Shown in pieces: positions 37,320-45,596 of a stretch of DNA of 64,000 nucleotides. Origin of the DNA: Bacteroidia bacterium (GTDB lineage Bacteria; Bacteroidota; Bacteroidia; J057); assembly GCA_030430575.1 (NCBI GenBank), contig JAUIKF010000009.1:1-64000 (forward strand), given 5' to 3'. Below the pieces are notes generated by a model. It was not told the origin of the DNA. It ran no database searches and was given only the letters and a program-made list of their open reading frames with translations. A program made the translations under genes and the position numbers. The stretch's first letter is position 1. Each line of letters begins with the position of its first letter.

Positions 37320-38162
37320 TTAAGGAATTAAGCGAAAGTGCTCTTTCGCTTGAGGCCTTCTGAGCCAGCAGAGACCCAATGTGAACAAATCTATGCTCAC
37401 GGTGACTTCAGGGTGGGCGCAGATTTCTCTCCATGCTTTCCGCATTCCAGTCGACCAATAGATGTCATCAAAGATGAGTAACCCGCCATCTTTCATCATA
37501 GGGAGTAATTGCTGAAAATAGGCCATTGTCGGCTCATAGCGATGGTTGCCATCCACAAATACGTAGTCAGGCTGGAAGCTTTCTTGCGCTAATTGTGCCA
37601 AGGTCTTGGAGAATTCCCCCACCCGTATTTCGGGAGTAACCCCAAATTCCTCAAAATGCTGCTGCGCATACCTCGCTAGGCTCGGCGCACCTTCCATGGT
37701 CACAAAATGTGCATCTTGAAGGGCGGTAGCCTGATACAAAGTCGAAATGCCTAGATGGGTACCAAATTCTAAGCAGGTGGTAGGTTGATAATGCTTGCAG
37801 ATGCGGTGGAGCAATTCTCCCATGCGTGGCCTTCGAGAGGCGGTGCGGGCGAGTTGACCAATGGTCGCTGTGGTGACAGCTTGGGCCTGGCCGGCACGGC
37901 CTGCGCCGTGGTCGGGATAAGAAACGACCTCCTTGGCGCGCACCAATTCTTTGCGCAATGCTTCTATCTTTCGCCCATTTGCTGATACATGGTGGGGCAA
38001 TACTTGGGTGGCAAATTCAAATACAAATGGGGAATGAATCGCGTTCAGCCGTTTGGCTGTCCACCAATGGGTGATCGCTTGTGATATGGTAGAGAGAGAA
38101 ATGAAAATAAGAATTAAAATTAAAATGAAAATTGAGGTCTGAAGCCATGCTCCAAACCTCAA
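37320..38162 (-). CDS. Class I SAM-dependent methyltransferase
   Basis: 280 residues if the TTG at 38162 is used. It is the only ATG, GTG or TTG before the conserved part, but the first 25 residues (with FILILILIFISL) come from an A/T repeat and may not be natural. The family-like part begins near IHSPFVFEF. The SAM-binding motif I is CLEFGTHLGISTLYQA; DYVFVDGNHRYEPTMAYF holds the later acidic motif, and GGLLIFDDIYWSTGMR is a typical O-methyltransferase-like stretch. The acceptor is unknown. It is 27 bases downstream of a lipoprotein gene on the same strand, so they may share a transcript. Confidence 0.8.
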   Translation of the reverse strand: MRFGAWLQTSIFILILILIFISLSTISQAITHWWTAKRLNAIHSPFVFEFATQVLPHHVSANGRKIEALRKELVRAKEVVSYPDHGAGRAGQAQAVTTATIGQLARTASRRPRMGELLHRICKHYQPTTCLEFGTHLGISTLYQATALQDAHFVTMEGAPSLARYAQQHFEEFGVTPEIRVGEFSKTLAQLAQESFQPDYVFVDGNHRYEPTMAYFQQLLPMMKDGGLLIFDDIYWSTGMRKAWREICAHPEVTVSIDLFTLGLCWLRRPQAKEHFRLIP

Positions 38163-38189
38163 TCATAGATCATTCATCTAAAATTATCG

Positions 38190-39107
38190 CTAATTCGTCA
38201 CGCGATAGTCAAATCGCATATACTCGGGGCTACCTCCGCTGCCACCACCGTACTCGGTAGGCTTCATGACAGCAAACTGGTCAAATTGGCCTTTGGACAG
38301 GCGGATGATCAAGAGCTGGCCTACGGCAGGCATGGTGACACTGTCATTGATATTGGCTCCTGCATAGAAGGCTTCGCGCAACGTCGTATAGGTAGACTCT
38401 TCATAATTGAGGCGAGTCGAATCGGTTATAACAAAAACAGAGTCTGTGCCCCTTGCATCATTATTGGGGGAAATTAAGTATTTCCCGCTAAGTGGCCCAG
38501 GAGCAGCATCTACGATCTTGATGTCCATGTCGAGGACATTGGTAGGAGATGACAATGGATTGTAGAAGTTGAAGTCTTCATTCCCGCTGAATGTGTTGGG
38601 ATGAATCAACTCATTTCCAAAATAGCCTCTAATGGGGAAAAGTGGGTCTCCTCCTGGCTCGGGGACGATGTCAATGACAATGGAAGTCTTGGCAGAAGCC
38701 CCTTTGGTATCCAGGACGTAAAAGGTCACTTCGATTTTGTAGTAATCTGTAATAGGGATGCCTTGTACACTGGTCGTAATCGGATAGGAAAAAGGGTGCA
38801 ATAGCACGGTGCCAGCTATAGGCTCATCCATTGCATAACTATCCAACAGTAGCGTGTCTCCTGTATTGGAGAAAAGGGACTCTGTGATCCTCAAGATTTT
38901 AAGGGCCTCATTATCAGTGAGCTGTAGCGTGATGTCTACGGCACTGTTAGTGGTTCTTAGAAAATTGCTCTTATCTGGCGTAGCCAGAGAAATGCCGGGG
39001 TCGCCGTCAGAAGGGATCGGTCGGGTGTCGATCATTCGGTCACACGCTGAGAACAGCAGGACAGCGAGAAGGGCAAACAGGGGTAAAACAAGTGTAAATC
39101 GTTTCAT
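38190..39107 (-). CDS. Hypothetical lipoprotein with Ig-like fold
   Basis: 305 residues from the ATG at 39107. The N-terminus MKRFTLVLPLFALLAVLLF then SAC is a lipoprotein signal with Cys22 as the lipid site. The rest is rich in beta strands and Thr/Ser/Asp (AVDITLQLTDNEALKILRI, YKIEVTFYVLDTKGASAKT), like an Ig-type or cadherin-like domain, with a second beta domain to the end. I do not recognise a named family. It is probably anchored in the outer membrane. It lies between the methyltransferase and a PGDYG-like gene on the same strand with gaps of 27 and 52 bases. Confidence 0.7.
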   Translation of the reverse strand: MKRFTLVLPLFALLAVLLFSACDRMIDTRPIPSDGDPGISLATPDKSNFLRTTNSAVDITLQLTDNEALKILRITESLFSNTGDTLLLDSYAMDEPIAGTVLLHPFSYPITTSVQGIPITDYYKIEVTFYVLDTKGASAKTSIVIDIVPEPGGDPLFPIRGYFGNELIHPNTFSGNEDFNFYNPLSSPTNVLDMDIKIVDAAPGPLSGKYLISPNNDARGTDSVFVITDSTRLNYEESTYTTLREAFYAGANINDSVTMPAVGQLLIIRLSKGQFDQFAVMKPTEYGGGSGGSPEYMRFDYRVTN

Positions 39108-39159
39108 TTTTTGACAAAGATGATGTTATCTCAAAGCAAGTTACACATAAGTATGAAAA

Positions 39160-39672
39160 CTAAAAAAAAATGGGACGGTAGGTCTGTTCGAACTCAGCCT
39201 TTGCGATGCGATACACCTCTGGTACATCGCGATGGGTGGTGACGAGCATATCCCCCAATCGGCAGCGCATTTTCCCGCCCCAACTTGGCTCAAAAGTAAA
39301 ATCCAATGTGCCTGGCGGTATCCCAAGGTGAAGCAGGATGGAATCATCTACAATTACTCCATAGCAAGTACCAGTGGCAGTATATACTTTGAAGAGAGGC
39401 CCTAGCTGGGCAAGCTCGTGAGGCTGTTCCTGATAGCGTTTATCCATTTTCTCTGCGGAAATGATGTAGCGTTCGCCTCCTGGATTTGCGACAACAAAAT
39501 CCCCTTTTTTTGCCTGATTCTCGGTCTCTTTCCCGTCTTGTGTCATGGTGACTATGATTTCTCCTTCTTGCGCTTGTCTCGCTTCTATCTTGCCCACTTT
39601 TTGGTATTGAGGGGCCACAGAAAGGATGGGCTTCAATAAAGAGACCATGGATTTCTGAGAAAGGCTTTTCAT
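39160..39672 (-). CDS. PGDYG-like small protein
   Basis: 170 residues from the ATG at 39672, no signal peptide. The central part KKGDFVVANPGGERYIISA and EKMDKRYQE resembles the PGDYG family (GDxxVxNPxGExYxI followed by a KRY motif). The family has no known function. The C-terminal part LGDMLVTTHRDVPEVYRIAK repeats the pattern of a short beta domain. It is probably cytoplasmic. The gene is 47 bases from, and divergent to, the lipoprotein gene at 39720. Confidence 0.6.
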   Translation of the reverse strand: MKSLSQKSMVSLLKPILSVAPQYQKVGKIEARQAQEGEIIVTMTQDGKETENQAKKGDFVVANPGGERYIISAEKMDKRYQEQPHELAQLGPLFKVYTATGTCYGVIVDDSILLHLGIPPGTLDFTFEPSWGGKMRCRLGDMLVTTHRDVPEVYRIAKAEFEQTYRPIFF

Positions 39673-39719
39673 AAAAAAATGATTAAATAAAGGCTAAATT
39701 TGCAGAAATATTTTCCCCC

Positions 39720-40220
39720 ATGAAAGCATGTATTTTCTATTTACCCTTCTATACAGCCTGTTTCGCTTTGCTTTTAGGCTGTGGCGGAATCAATGAAGCC
39801 ACCAACCGAAACATAGCTCAGGTCCAACGCCAAGCAGATTCCCTGGCAGCGGTGGCGCTGCTGGACAGTCTTTATGGGCCTTCGGATACCGTTCAGGTAG
39901 ATTCCGTACTACCAGCCGTTGCGGTAGACCCTGTGAGCCCCCCGCAACCTATCCCCCTTCCCCAGAACCCCCAACCCATTACCCCAAAAACGCTTTCCCA
40001 AAAACAGCCAAAACCACCGGCTTCTCAAGTGGATACACAAGCTGCCCCGCCTGCTAAGGCAACTGAGGTGAAACCTGACAGCCAGCGAGTTGCTCCGACG
40101 CCTCCAACAGATACCATCCTCGTACCTCCCCCTTCACAAAAGCCAGCAAAGCCCGACACTGTGCCTCAACCTGTGGCACCTCCTGAAGATACTTCCAAGA
40201 CTTCTGGTACCTCGCAATGA
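39720..40220 (+). CDS. Proline-rich hypothetical lipoprotein
   Basis: 166 residues from the ATG at 39720. The signal MKACIFYLPFYTACFALLLG is followed by Cys21, the probable lipid site. A short helical stretch (AQVQRQADSLAAVALLDSLY) leads into about 100 residues rich in Pro, Gln, Lys and Ala (PPQPIPLPQNPQPITPK and similar), which should be extended and unfolded, perhaps spanning the cell wall or periplasm. No family recognised. Expressed away from the divergent PGDYG-like gene. Confidence 0.65.
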   Translation: MKACIFYLPFYTACFALLLGCGGINEATNRNIAQVQRQADSLAAVALLDSLYGPSDTVQVDSVLPAVAVDPVSPPQPIPLPQNPQPITPKTLSQKQPKPPASQVDTQAAPPAKATEVKPDSQRVAPTPPTDTILVPPPSQKPAKPDTVPQPVAPPEDTSKTSGTSQ

Positions 40221-40526
40221 GATCACACCCTTTCCCCAAAAAAATCTTGATACCCCCAGTCAACCTAGTGTTCTTTCAAGATTGAAAGGTGGAGTTGGAA
40301 GTCATTTACAAATCTTTACTGTCGATAAGTCCAAATAACTAACAAGGAAGTACAAAGTGAAAAGTATATGAAAGCCATTCCTCCCTTTTGACTTTCTTGT
40401 TCCTTGTTTATTATTTTTACTTAACCCCACGATTCGACCTTGAATAAACCCCAAACCCATAACGTTCCCCATTTGCTCCCTCCTACTTTTCTCCCGATAT
40501 TAGCATAACAACCAGAGGTAGGTTCT
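40221..40526. repeat. Intergenic region with acaaggaa-type palindrome
   Basis: aacaaggaagtacaaagtgaaaag (given here as aacaaggaag then tacaaagtgaaaag, 40341-40364) faces the largely complementary ccttttgactttcttg then ttccttgttt at 40384-40410. Nothing else recognisable. The promoter of the sensor gene at 40527 must lie after this element. Confidence 0.55.
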
Positions 40527-43500
40527 ATGAGGGTTTTATGTGTCATTATGTTGGTTATCTGTGCGTCAAAAGGATTCGCACAGGGCGAAATCGATAGCCT
40601 GAAAGCTATTTGGTACAATAACGCTCTGCTTGACACAGCTCGCCTCAATGCTGTCCAATATCTTTCTTATAAAAAGTACCTTTTTCGCCTCCCCGACTCG
40701 GCCTTCCGCTATGCAGAGGATATGTATGAATTTGCGGATGCAAAAGGCTTGTCGCACTACAAAGCAGAAGCCTTAACGACGCTATTTATCTCCTGCAATA
40801 TCAGAGGAAAAACGGCGTCCTCTTTGGGGTATTTGGATCAGCTTCTTGAACAAGCAGAAGCCCAAAACGACTCTGCCAATATCGCTGCCGCTTATTATTA
40901 TTATAACATTGTATATAATGGACAAGGGAATTATGTGGCTGCCAGTGACTACTTGGAGAAAGCGCTGGCTATGTTTATCGCCCTCGGTAATCAGGATCGG
41001 GTGGCGACAGGATATAGAGCCTTGGCAGTCATTTATAAGCATCAGGGACTCTACCCTGAATCCATTGAAGCGCTTTCTAAAAGCCTAAAAATCCATGATG
41101 CGCTTGGCGATAAAAAAAGCCTTGCAGATGTCCATAACATATTTGGGTTGATCTATTCGGATATGAAAGATTATCCCAAGGCCCTGGAATATTACCACAA
41201 AAGCATAGCATTCGCTGAAGAAGCAGGAGATCAATTTGTGCTTTCTCGCCCGCTCAACAATATTGGCGTTGTGTACAAGGAATTGGGGGAATATGATAAG
41301 GCCATTGAATATTATACCCGATCACTAGACCTCAAATTGGAAAGAAAACAGCAGAAAGGCATTGCTCAGGGGTATAATAATTTGGGAAATGTTTATGTGG
41401 CTAAGGGAGAGTATGAAAAGGCCATTTCATTATTTGAAAAGAGCCTAGCCATCAAGCAGGAGATGGGAAATAAGGAAGGCCTGATAGCAACTTATCACAA
41501 CCTGAGTCACGCCTATTTTGGGCAAAATCGCCTCGCACAAGCGATAGGTCTTGGCCAAAAGAGCCTAGACCTTGCCACAGAACTGGGCAAAATCGCAGGC
41601 ATCGTCGATGCCGCCCTTCTGCTCAGAGACATTCATGAGCGGATGGGTGATTATCAGGCGGCATTTGACATGCAATCCCTGTATTTCATCTATCGAGACA
41701 GCATCAGAAGTGAAGAGAATGCCAAGGCCCTGATGCAAAGGGAATTTCAATACACCTATGAAAAAAAGGCCACTGCAGACAGCATTCAAAATGCAGAGGC
41801 CATCCGCCTGGAACAGGCCAAGAGCGCGCAGCAGCGTACCATCAATTACCTGGCTTTTGTGATCATCGGAATCACATTTGTGTTTGGAGGATTGCTCTAT
41901 AATCGGTTCAGAAAAACGCGAAATCAGAAAACTCAGATAGAAATCGAAAAGGCAAAGCTGGATGAAGCTAACGAAAAACTGTTAGAGCTGGATAAGTCTA
42001 AATCCCGCTTTTTTACCAATATTTCTCACGAATTCAGAACCCCCTTGACAGTCATCTCAGGGATGGCAGATTTGATCACAGAAGCCGAACCCAAGGACCT
42101 CATCAAGCGCAATAGCCAAAGCCTATTGGGACTCGTTAATCAAATCCTCGATTTGCGAAAGCTGGAGTCGGGGCGTCTCCCGCTTCACCTGCAATGCAAG
42201 GATATTATCCCTTACTTGAAGTACCTCTTTGAGTCCTTCCATTCTTACGCCGAGAGCAAAGAAATCGACCTGTACTTCGAATCCTTGATTTCTCACCTGG
42301 AGATGGACTACGATGCGGAAAAGCTGTTTAGCATCCTTTCCAATTTGCTGTCCAATGCGATCAAATTCACGCCGAAAGGCGGAACCGTAAAGTTGGAAGT
42401 TCTAGGTTCTACGTTCGATGATCTAGGTCAGCAACCTAGAACACAGAATTTAGAACCTAAAACCTTGACTTTGCTCGTCTCCGACACCGGTATCGGTATC
42501 CCGACTCACAACCTGCCTCGCATCTTCGATCGCTTCTACCAGGTGGACGACAGTGCTACCCGCCCTGGCGAAGGGACGGGCGTAGGACTGACCTTGACGC
42601 GCGAACTTGTGCGAATGCTTGGAGGAGAGATTTCGGTAGAAAGTGAAATGGGAAAAGGCACGACTTTCAGCGTGGTGCTTCCCATTACAAGAGCAGCAGA
42701 AAGGGGGGGCGACGCTGTATATGCCCCTTCAGTTGCACCTGTTGCTGTTTCGCGCCTTGAAGAGGAAGCCATTGATAAGGGGCTAAATAGTGGCGATTTG
42801 CCCACCATTTTGATTGTCGAAGACAATCCCGATGTGGTGCACTATCTGCGCACATGTGTAGAAGGGAATTATCGTGTCACAGTAGCTCGGGACGGGGAGG
42901 AAGGCATCGGAAAAGCATTGGAGGTGATCCCCGACCTCATAATCAGTGATGTGATGATGCCGCGAAAGGACGGATTTGAACTCTGTGATACCCTGAAAAA
43001 AGATGAGCGTACGAGTCATATCCCGCTTGTGATGCTGACTGCAAAAGCAGATGCCGAATCCCGCATCTCGGGATTGGAACGGGGGGCAGATGCCTATCTG
43101 GCGAAACCTTTTGATAAGCATGAACTGCTGATTCGCTTGCGAAACCTCTATCGCCTTCGGCTGAGTATGCAGGCACGGTATAGTCAAGGGCATCCTTTGG
43201 TGGCGTCCAATGAGCCAGGGCTTCAGATAGAGGATGCCTTTATGCTAAAGGTTCGGGCTTTAATCGAAAAGCACCTGGACGACCCTGATTTCCGCCTTAC
43301 ACATCATCTCAAAGAACTGGGCATGAGCCGCACCCAGCTATTTCGCAAAATCAAAGCCCTGACGGGCAGCTCGAACCAGCTATATATTCGTTCTGTACGC
43401 TTGCAGAAAGCACGTGAGCTGCTCCAAAGCCCTTCTTATAATATTTCAGATGTGGCTTATGCCGTGGGATTTAGTGATCCAGCGTATTTTTCGAGGGTAT

Positions 43501-43547
43501 TTGTGGAAGAAGTGGGGATGAGTCCTTCGGCTTTTCGGGGAGGGTAA
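40527..43547 (+). CDS. Hybrid sensor: TPR - histidine kinase - receiver - AraC HTH (sensor 1)
   Basis: 1006 residues from the ATG at 40527. A signal peptide (MRVLCVIMLVICASKGFAQ) is followed by about eight TPR units in the periplasm (such as ALEYYHKSIAFAEEAGDQF), a membrane segment near 438-458, a coiled linker, a HisKA domain with FFTNISHEFRTPL (H501), an ATPase domain (N box SNLLSNAIKF, G1 SDTGIGIP, G2 GEGTGVGLTL), a receiver with phospho-acceptor D808 (IISDVMMPRKDGF) and a C-terminal AraC-type HTH (ISDVAYAVGFSDPAYFSRVF). All catalytic residues are intact. Such one-chain systems sense an outside cue and activate genes directly. The ATPase domain holds a repeat-derived insert of about 22 residues (about 624-646). 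The gene is followed by a broken sensor and a T9SS cargo gene. Confidence 0.9.
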   Translation: MRVLCVIMLVICASKGFAQGEIDSLKAIWYNNALLDTARLNAVQYLSYKKYLFRLPDSAFRYAEDMYEFADAKGLSHYKAEALTTLFISCNIRGKTASSLGYLDQLLEQAEAQNDSANIAAAYYYYNIVYNGQGNYVAASDYLEKALAMFIALGNQDRVATGYRALAVIYKHQGLYPESIEALSKSLKIHDALGDKKSLADVHNIFGLIYSDMKDYPKALEYYHKSIAFAEEAGDQFVLSRPLNNIGVVYKELGEYDKAIEYYTRSLDLKLERKQQKGIAQGYNNLGNVYVAKGEYEKAISLFEKSLAIKQEMGNKEGLIATYHNLSHAYFGQNRLAQAIGLGQKSLDLATELGKIAGIVDAALLLRDIHERMGDYQAAFDMQSLYFIYRDSIRSEENAKALMQREFQYTYEKKATADSIQNAEAIRLEQAKSAQQRTINYLAFVIIGITFVFGGLLYNRFRKTRNQKTQIEIEKAKLDEANEKLLELDKSKSRFFTNISHEFRTPLTVISGMADLITEAEPKDLIKRNSQSLLGLVNQILDLRKLESGRLPLHLQCKDIIPYLKYLFESFHSYAESKEIDLYFESLISHLEMDYDAEKLFSILSNLLSNAIKFTPKGGTVKLEVLGSTFDDLGQQPRTQNLEPKTLTLLVSDTGIGIPTHNLPRIFDRFYQVDDSATRPGEGTGVGLTLTRELVRMLGGEISVESEMGKGTTFSVVLPITRAAERGGDAVYAPSVAPVAVSRLEEEAIDKGLNSGDLPTILIVEDNPDVVHYLRTCVEGNYRVTVARDGEEGIGKALEVIPDLIISDVMMPRKDGFELCDTLKKDERTSHIPLVMLTAKADAESRISGLERGADAYLAKPFDKHELLIRLRNLYRLRLSMQARYSQGHPLVASNEPGLQIEDAFMLKVRALIEKHLDDPDFRLTHHLKELGMSRTQLFRKIKALTGSSNQLYIRSVRLQKARELLQSPSYNISDVAYAVGFSDPAYFSRVFVEEVGMSPSAFRGG
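42398..42464. repeat. In-frame palindromic insert in the ATPase domain of sensor 1
   Basis: gttctaggttctacgttc (left) and gaatttagaacctaaaacc (right) are imperfect complements around a short loop. It encodes LGSTFDDLGQQPRTQNLEPK between the strands KLEV and LTLLVSDTG. The same words make up the intergenic elements after 45452, 53817 and 60047. Confidence 0.75.
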
Positions 43548-43618
43548 TCATGAGCTGCCAACCAGAATCAAATCCATTATTACTCTTTTGTATTAACTCT
43601 CCCAATTTTTGACCCACC

Positions 43619-43916
43619 ATGCGATTGGCTTTATGTATCCATCTTTGTCTGCTTGCCCATTTCAGCTTTTCGCAAAACTATGTAGATAGTGCCTTGGCAC
43701 TCTACCAGCAGATCAATTTGGATAGCTTGCCAGAATCTGAGCAAAAGGTGCTTGAAGCCAAACGCTTCTTATTATTCCAATAAGGCTATTTCTTGCTTTG
43801 ACCGTGGAAACTATCCGTGCGCGTATGAGAATATTTATGAGGCAATCGGGGTGTGGGAATCAATCACCGATACAGCTAAATTCCTTGAAGCATATTTAAT
43901 CCGACATTCCCCATAG
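43619..43916 (+). pseudogene. Frameshifted remnant of a TPR sensor gene
   Basis: The ATG at 43619 opens a frame MRLALCIHLCLLAHFSFSQ then NYVDSALALYQQINLDS that stops at 43781. The start resembles the sensors here (compare IGLAQNYADSARIL of sensor 3). From about 43757 the next frame continues with YYSNKAISCFDRGNYP then CAYENIYEAIGVWE, a TPR-like stretch, and stops at 43914-43916. So a signal peptide and first TPR survive, joined by a frameshift, and the kinase, receiver and HTH parts are gone. It lies exactly where a sensor gene would be expected before the next cargo gene. Confidence 0.7.
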
Positions 43917-44045
43917 CCTCAGTCAAAATGAGCAATTAGCTATATTGCTGACAATCAGTATTTTGTGTATATTTATTCAATTATGGGTAATATACTAATA
44001 AATTATAGTTCACTATTTTTTGATAAAAAGCTGTGATTTGATGAG

Positions 44046-45452
44046 GTGGTTAATGGTATTGATTTGACTGAGAACGAACCCAATAACACCTTTATCAATG
44101 AGGGAAACCTCGAGTTAATTGACATCAATCAAATTGATGGTCAAGGTTTTTCAGGAACGGGAGTTTTGATCGTAAATGGTACGATTATCAATAATGGCTA
44201 CTGGAAAGTCAATGAGGCCATGAATGTAAATTATAGTGGAGGCTCATTTACCAATGGTCCTTGTGCCTTGCTTGAAGTTAATGGTGGCCGCGTCCTCACC
44301 TATAATAGGCTAGCTAATAATGGCTTTATCATCTACGACTACACAGGGGGCTTTTACAATGACATGAGCGGGATAAACAATGGAGCTATCAGCACTACCA
44401 GAAATCATATTGGTGGAATAGAGAACAATAATAATGGGCTGATATTAAAGCCCAGAAGTGGGGTATGTACCATCCCCAATCTGGCTACCATTGGCACCCA
44501 TAATACGTTTGTGATTGGCTCCAATTTTTATTCCGACCCCGCACAGACTACCCTTACGGCTACCTATTCCAACAATACCCTGCAATTCACAGGAAACCAA
44601 ATCAACACTCAGCGTCTTTATGCTTCTGTTACCAACCCGGCCAATAACTGCTCAAGGGTCATACCGGTTTGGGCCTTTTTTATTGACAATACCCCGCCGA
44701 CAATCACCTGCCCTGCCAATATTACGACGAGTAATGATGCCAATAGCTGTGACGCTATGGTGACATACATCTCATTTATAGCCACAGACAATTGCAATTC
44801 GCCCAGCAAATTGACGATTACAGGTTTCCCCTTGAGTGGAAGTTTCTTCTCAGTAGGTACGACGCCTGTCAATTGGACCGCTACCGACAAAAAGAACAAC
44901 ACCAGCCACTGCGACTTCGACGTCACTGTCGTCGAACAAGGAGTCCCCACGCCCACAGGCTGGACCAATGGAGGAGTTGGAAGCAATCCGAATAACAATT
45001 GTGCGACCATTCAAGGCTATATCTCTGCCGATGGCGTGAATTGGACCCTGGTCAAGAGCTACCCGAATGTGCTGAGCAGCCCGCTCTATTTGGTCTTATT
45101 TGCCAAGACGGGAGGCGCGCAAGGGATAGCTACCATTGATAATATCTCGATCAACGGAACGGCCTCAAGAATGAGCTTGATGACCGAAGAGACAGCCCTG
45201 TCCCTGGAGGCCTACCCCAATCCCTTCAGCGAAGATTTATTCATCAAAGTGGCGAATGCCTTGCCAGGCGAGACTTACCATGTTCGCCTCTCGAATATGA
45301 TGGGCCAGCGCGTCTACGGCTATGAGGCAGGTGCTTCGCCTGAAGGCACCATCGATCAGCGAATCTCGCTAGAACATCTGGCAGCAGGTACTTACCTGCT
45401 AGAGGTGAGCGCTGGGGTGCAGCGTAAAGCAATCAAAGTTCAGAAGTTCTAG
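44046..45452 (+). CDS. T9SS HYR cargo protein, 5'-truncated and internally deleted
   Basis: 468 residues if the GTG at 44046 is the start; a stop lies 12 bases upstream and there is no signal peptide, so it is probably not exported and may be a decaying gene. The first 210 residues are rich in Asn and Gly repeats (a beta-solenoid-like stretch, unknown). Then one HYR region (PPTITCPANITTSND), the shared module KLTITGFPLSGSFFSVGTT, and the Gly-Trp region that in the paralogues opens a concanavalin-like domain. Here that domain lacks about 100 residues: CAT is followed directly by IQGYISADGVNW. The T9SS type A sorting domain (LEAYPNPFSEDLFIKV ... RKAIKVQKF) is intact. The truncated sensor just upstream suggests that a deletion hit both genes. 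Confidence 0.7.
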   Translation: MVNGIDLTENEPNNTFINEGNLELIDINQIDGQGFSGTGVLIVNGTIINNGYWKVNEAMNVNYSGGSFTNGPCALLEVNGGRVLTYNRLANNGFIIYDYTGGFYNDMSGINNGAISTTRNHIGGIENNNNGLILKPRSGVCTIPNLATIGTHNTFVIGSNFYSDPAQTTLTATYSNNTLQFTGNQINTQRLYASVTNPANNCSRVIPVWAFFIDNTPPTITCPANITTSNDANSCDAMVTYISFIATDNCNSPSKLTITGFPLSGSFFSVGTTPVNWTATDKKNNTSHCDFDVTVVEQGVPTPTGWTNGGVGSNPNNNCATIQGYISADGVNWTLVKSYPNVLSSPLYLVLFAKTGGAQGIATIDNISINGTASRMSLMTEETALSLEAYPNPFSEDLFIKVANALPGETYHVRLSNMMGQRVYGYEAGASPEGTIDQRISLEHLAAGTYLLEVSAGVQRKAIKVQKF

Positions 45453-45536
45453 GCGCTATGTTTTAAGTCAGCATTTCATGCTTAGAACCTAGAACCTAGA
45501 ACCTAGAACCTAGAACCTAGAACATAAAACATAGAA
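45445..45536. repeat. ttctagg-word palindromic element with 7-bp tandem run
   Basis: Begins within the last codons of the cargo gene (aagttctag, stop at 45450-45452) and continues as ctatgttttaag. The right side is a run of acctaga units (45485-45522), then acataaaacatagaac. The two sides are complementary in part. It is the same family as 53811-53867 and 60041-60101. Confidence 0.7.
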
Positions 45537-45542
45537 CTTTTT

Positions 45543-45568
45543 AAAACCGCCTTTGGGCGGTTTTTTTA
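45543..45568 (+). terminator. Rho-independent terminator
   Basis: Stem aaccgcc / ggcggtt with a 4-base loop followed by a T run (45543-45568). It ends the cargo transcript and lies 29 bases before the next sensor gene. An almost identical terminator follows the cargo gene ending at 53817. Confidence 0.85.
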
Positions 45569-45596
45569 TTGGCTGTGCGATCCTTATTTTTGGAGA

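Noticed and set aside
45481-45536. Tandem 7-bp units that might suggest a CRISPR or VNTR array
   Set aside because: There are no spacers and the units are too short for CRISPR. It is one arm of the palindromic element, though its copy number may vary between strains.
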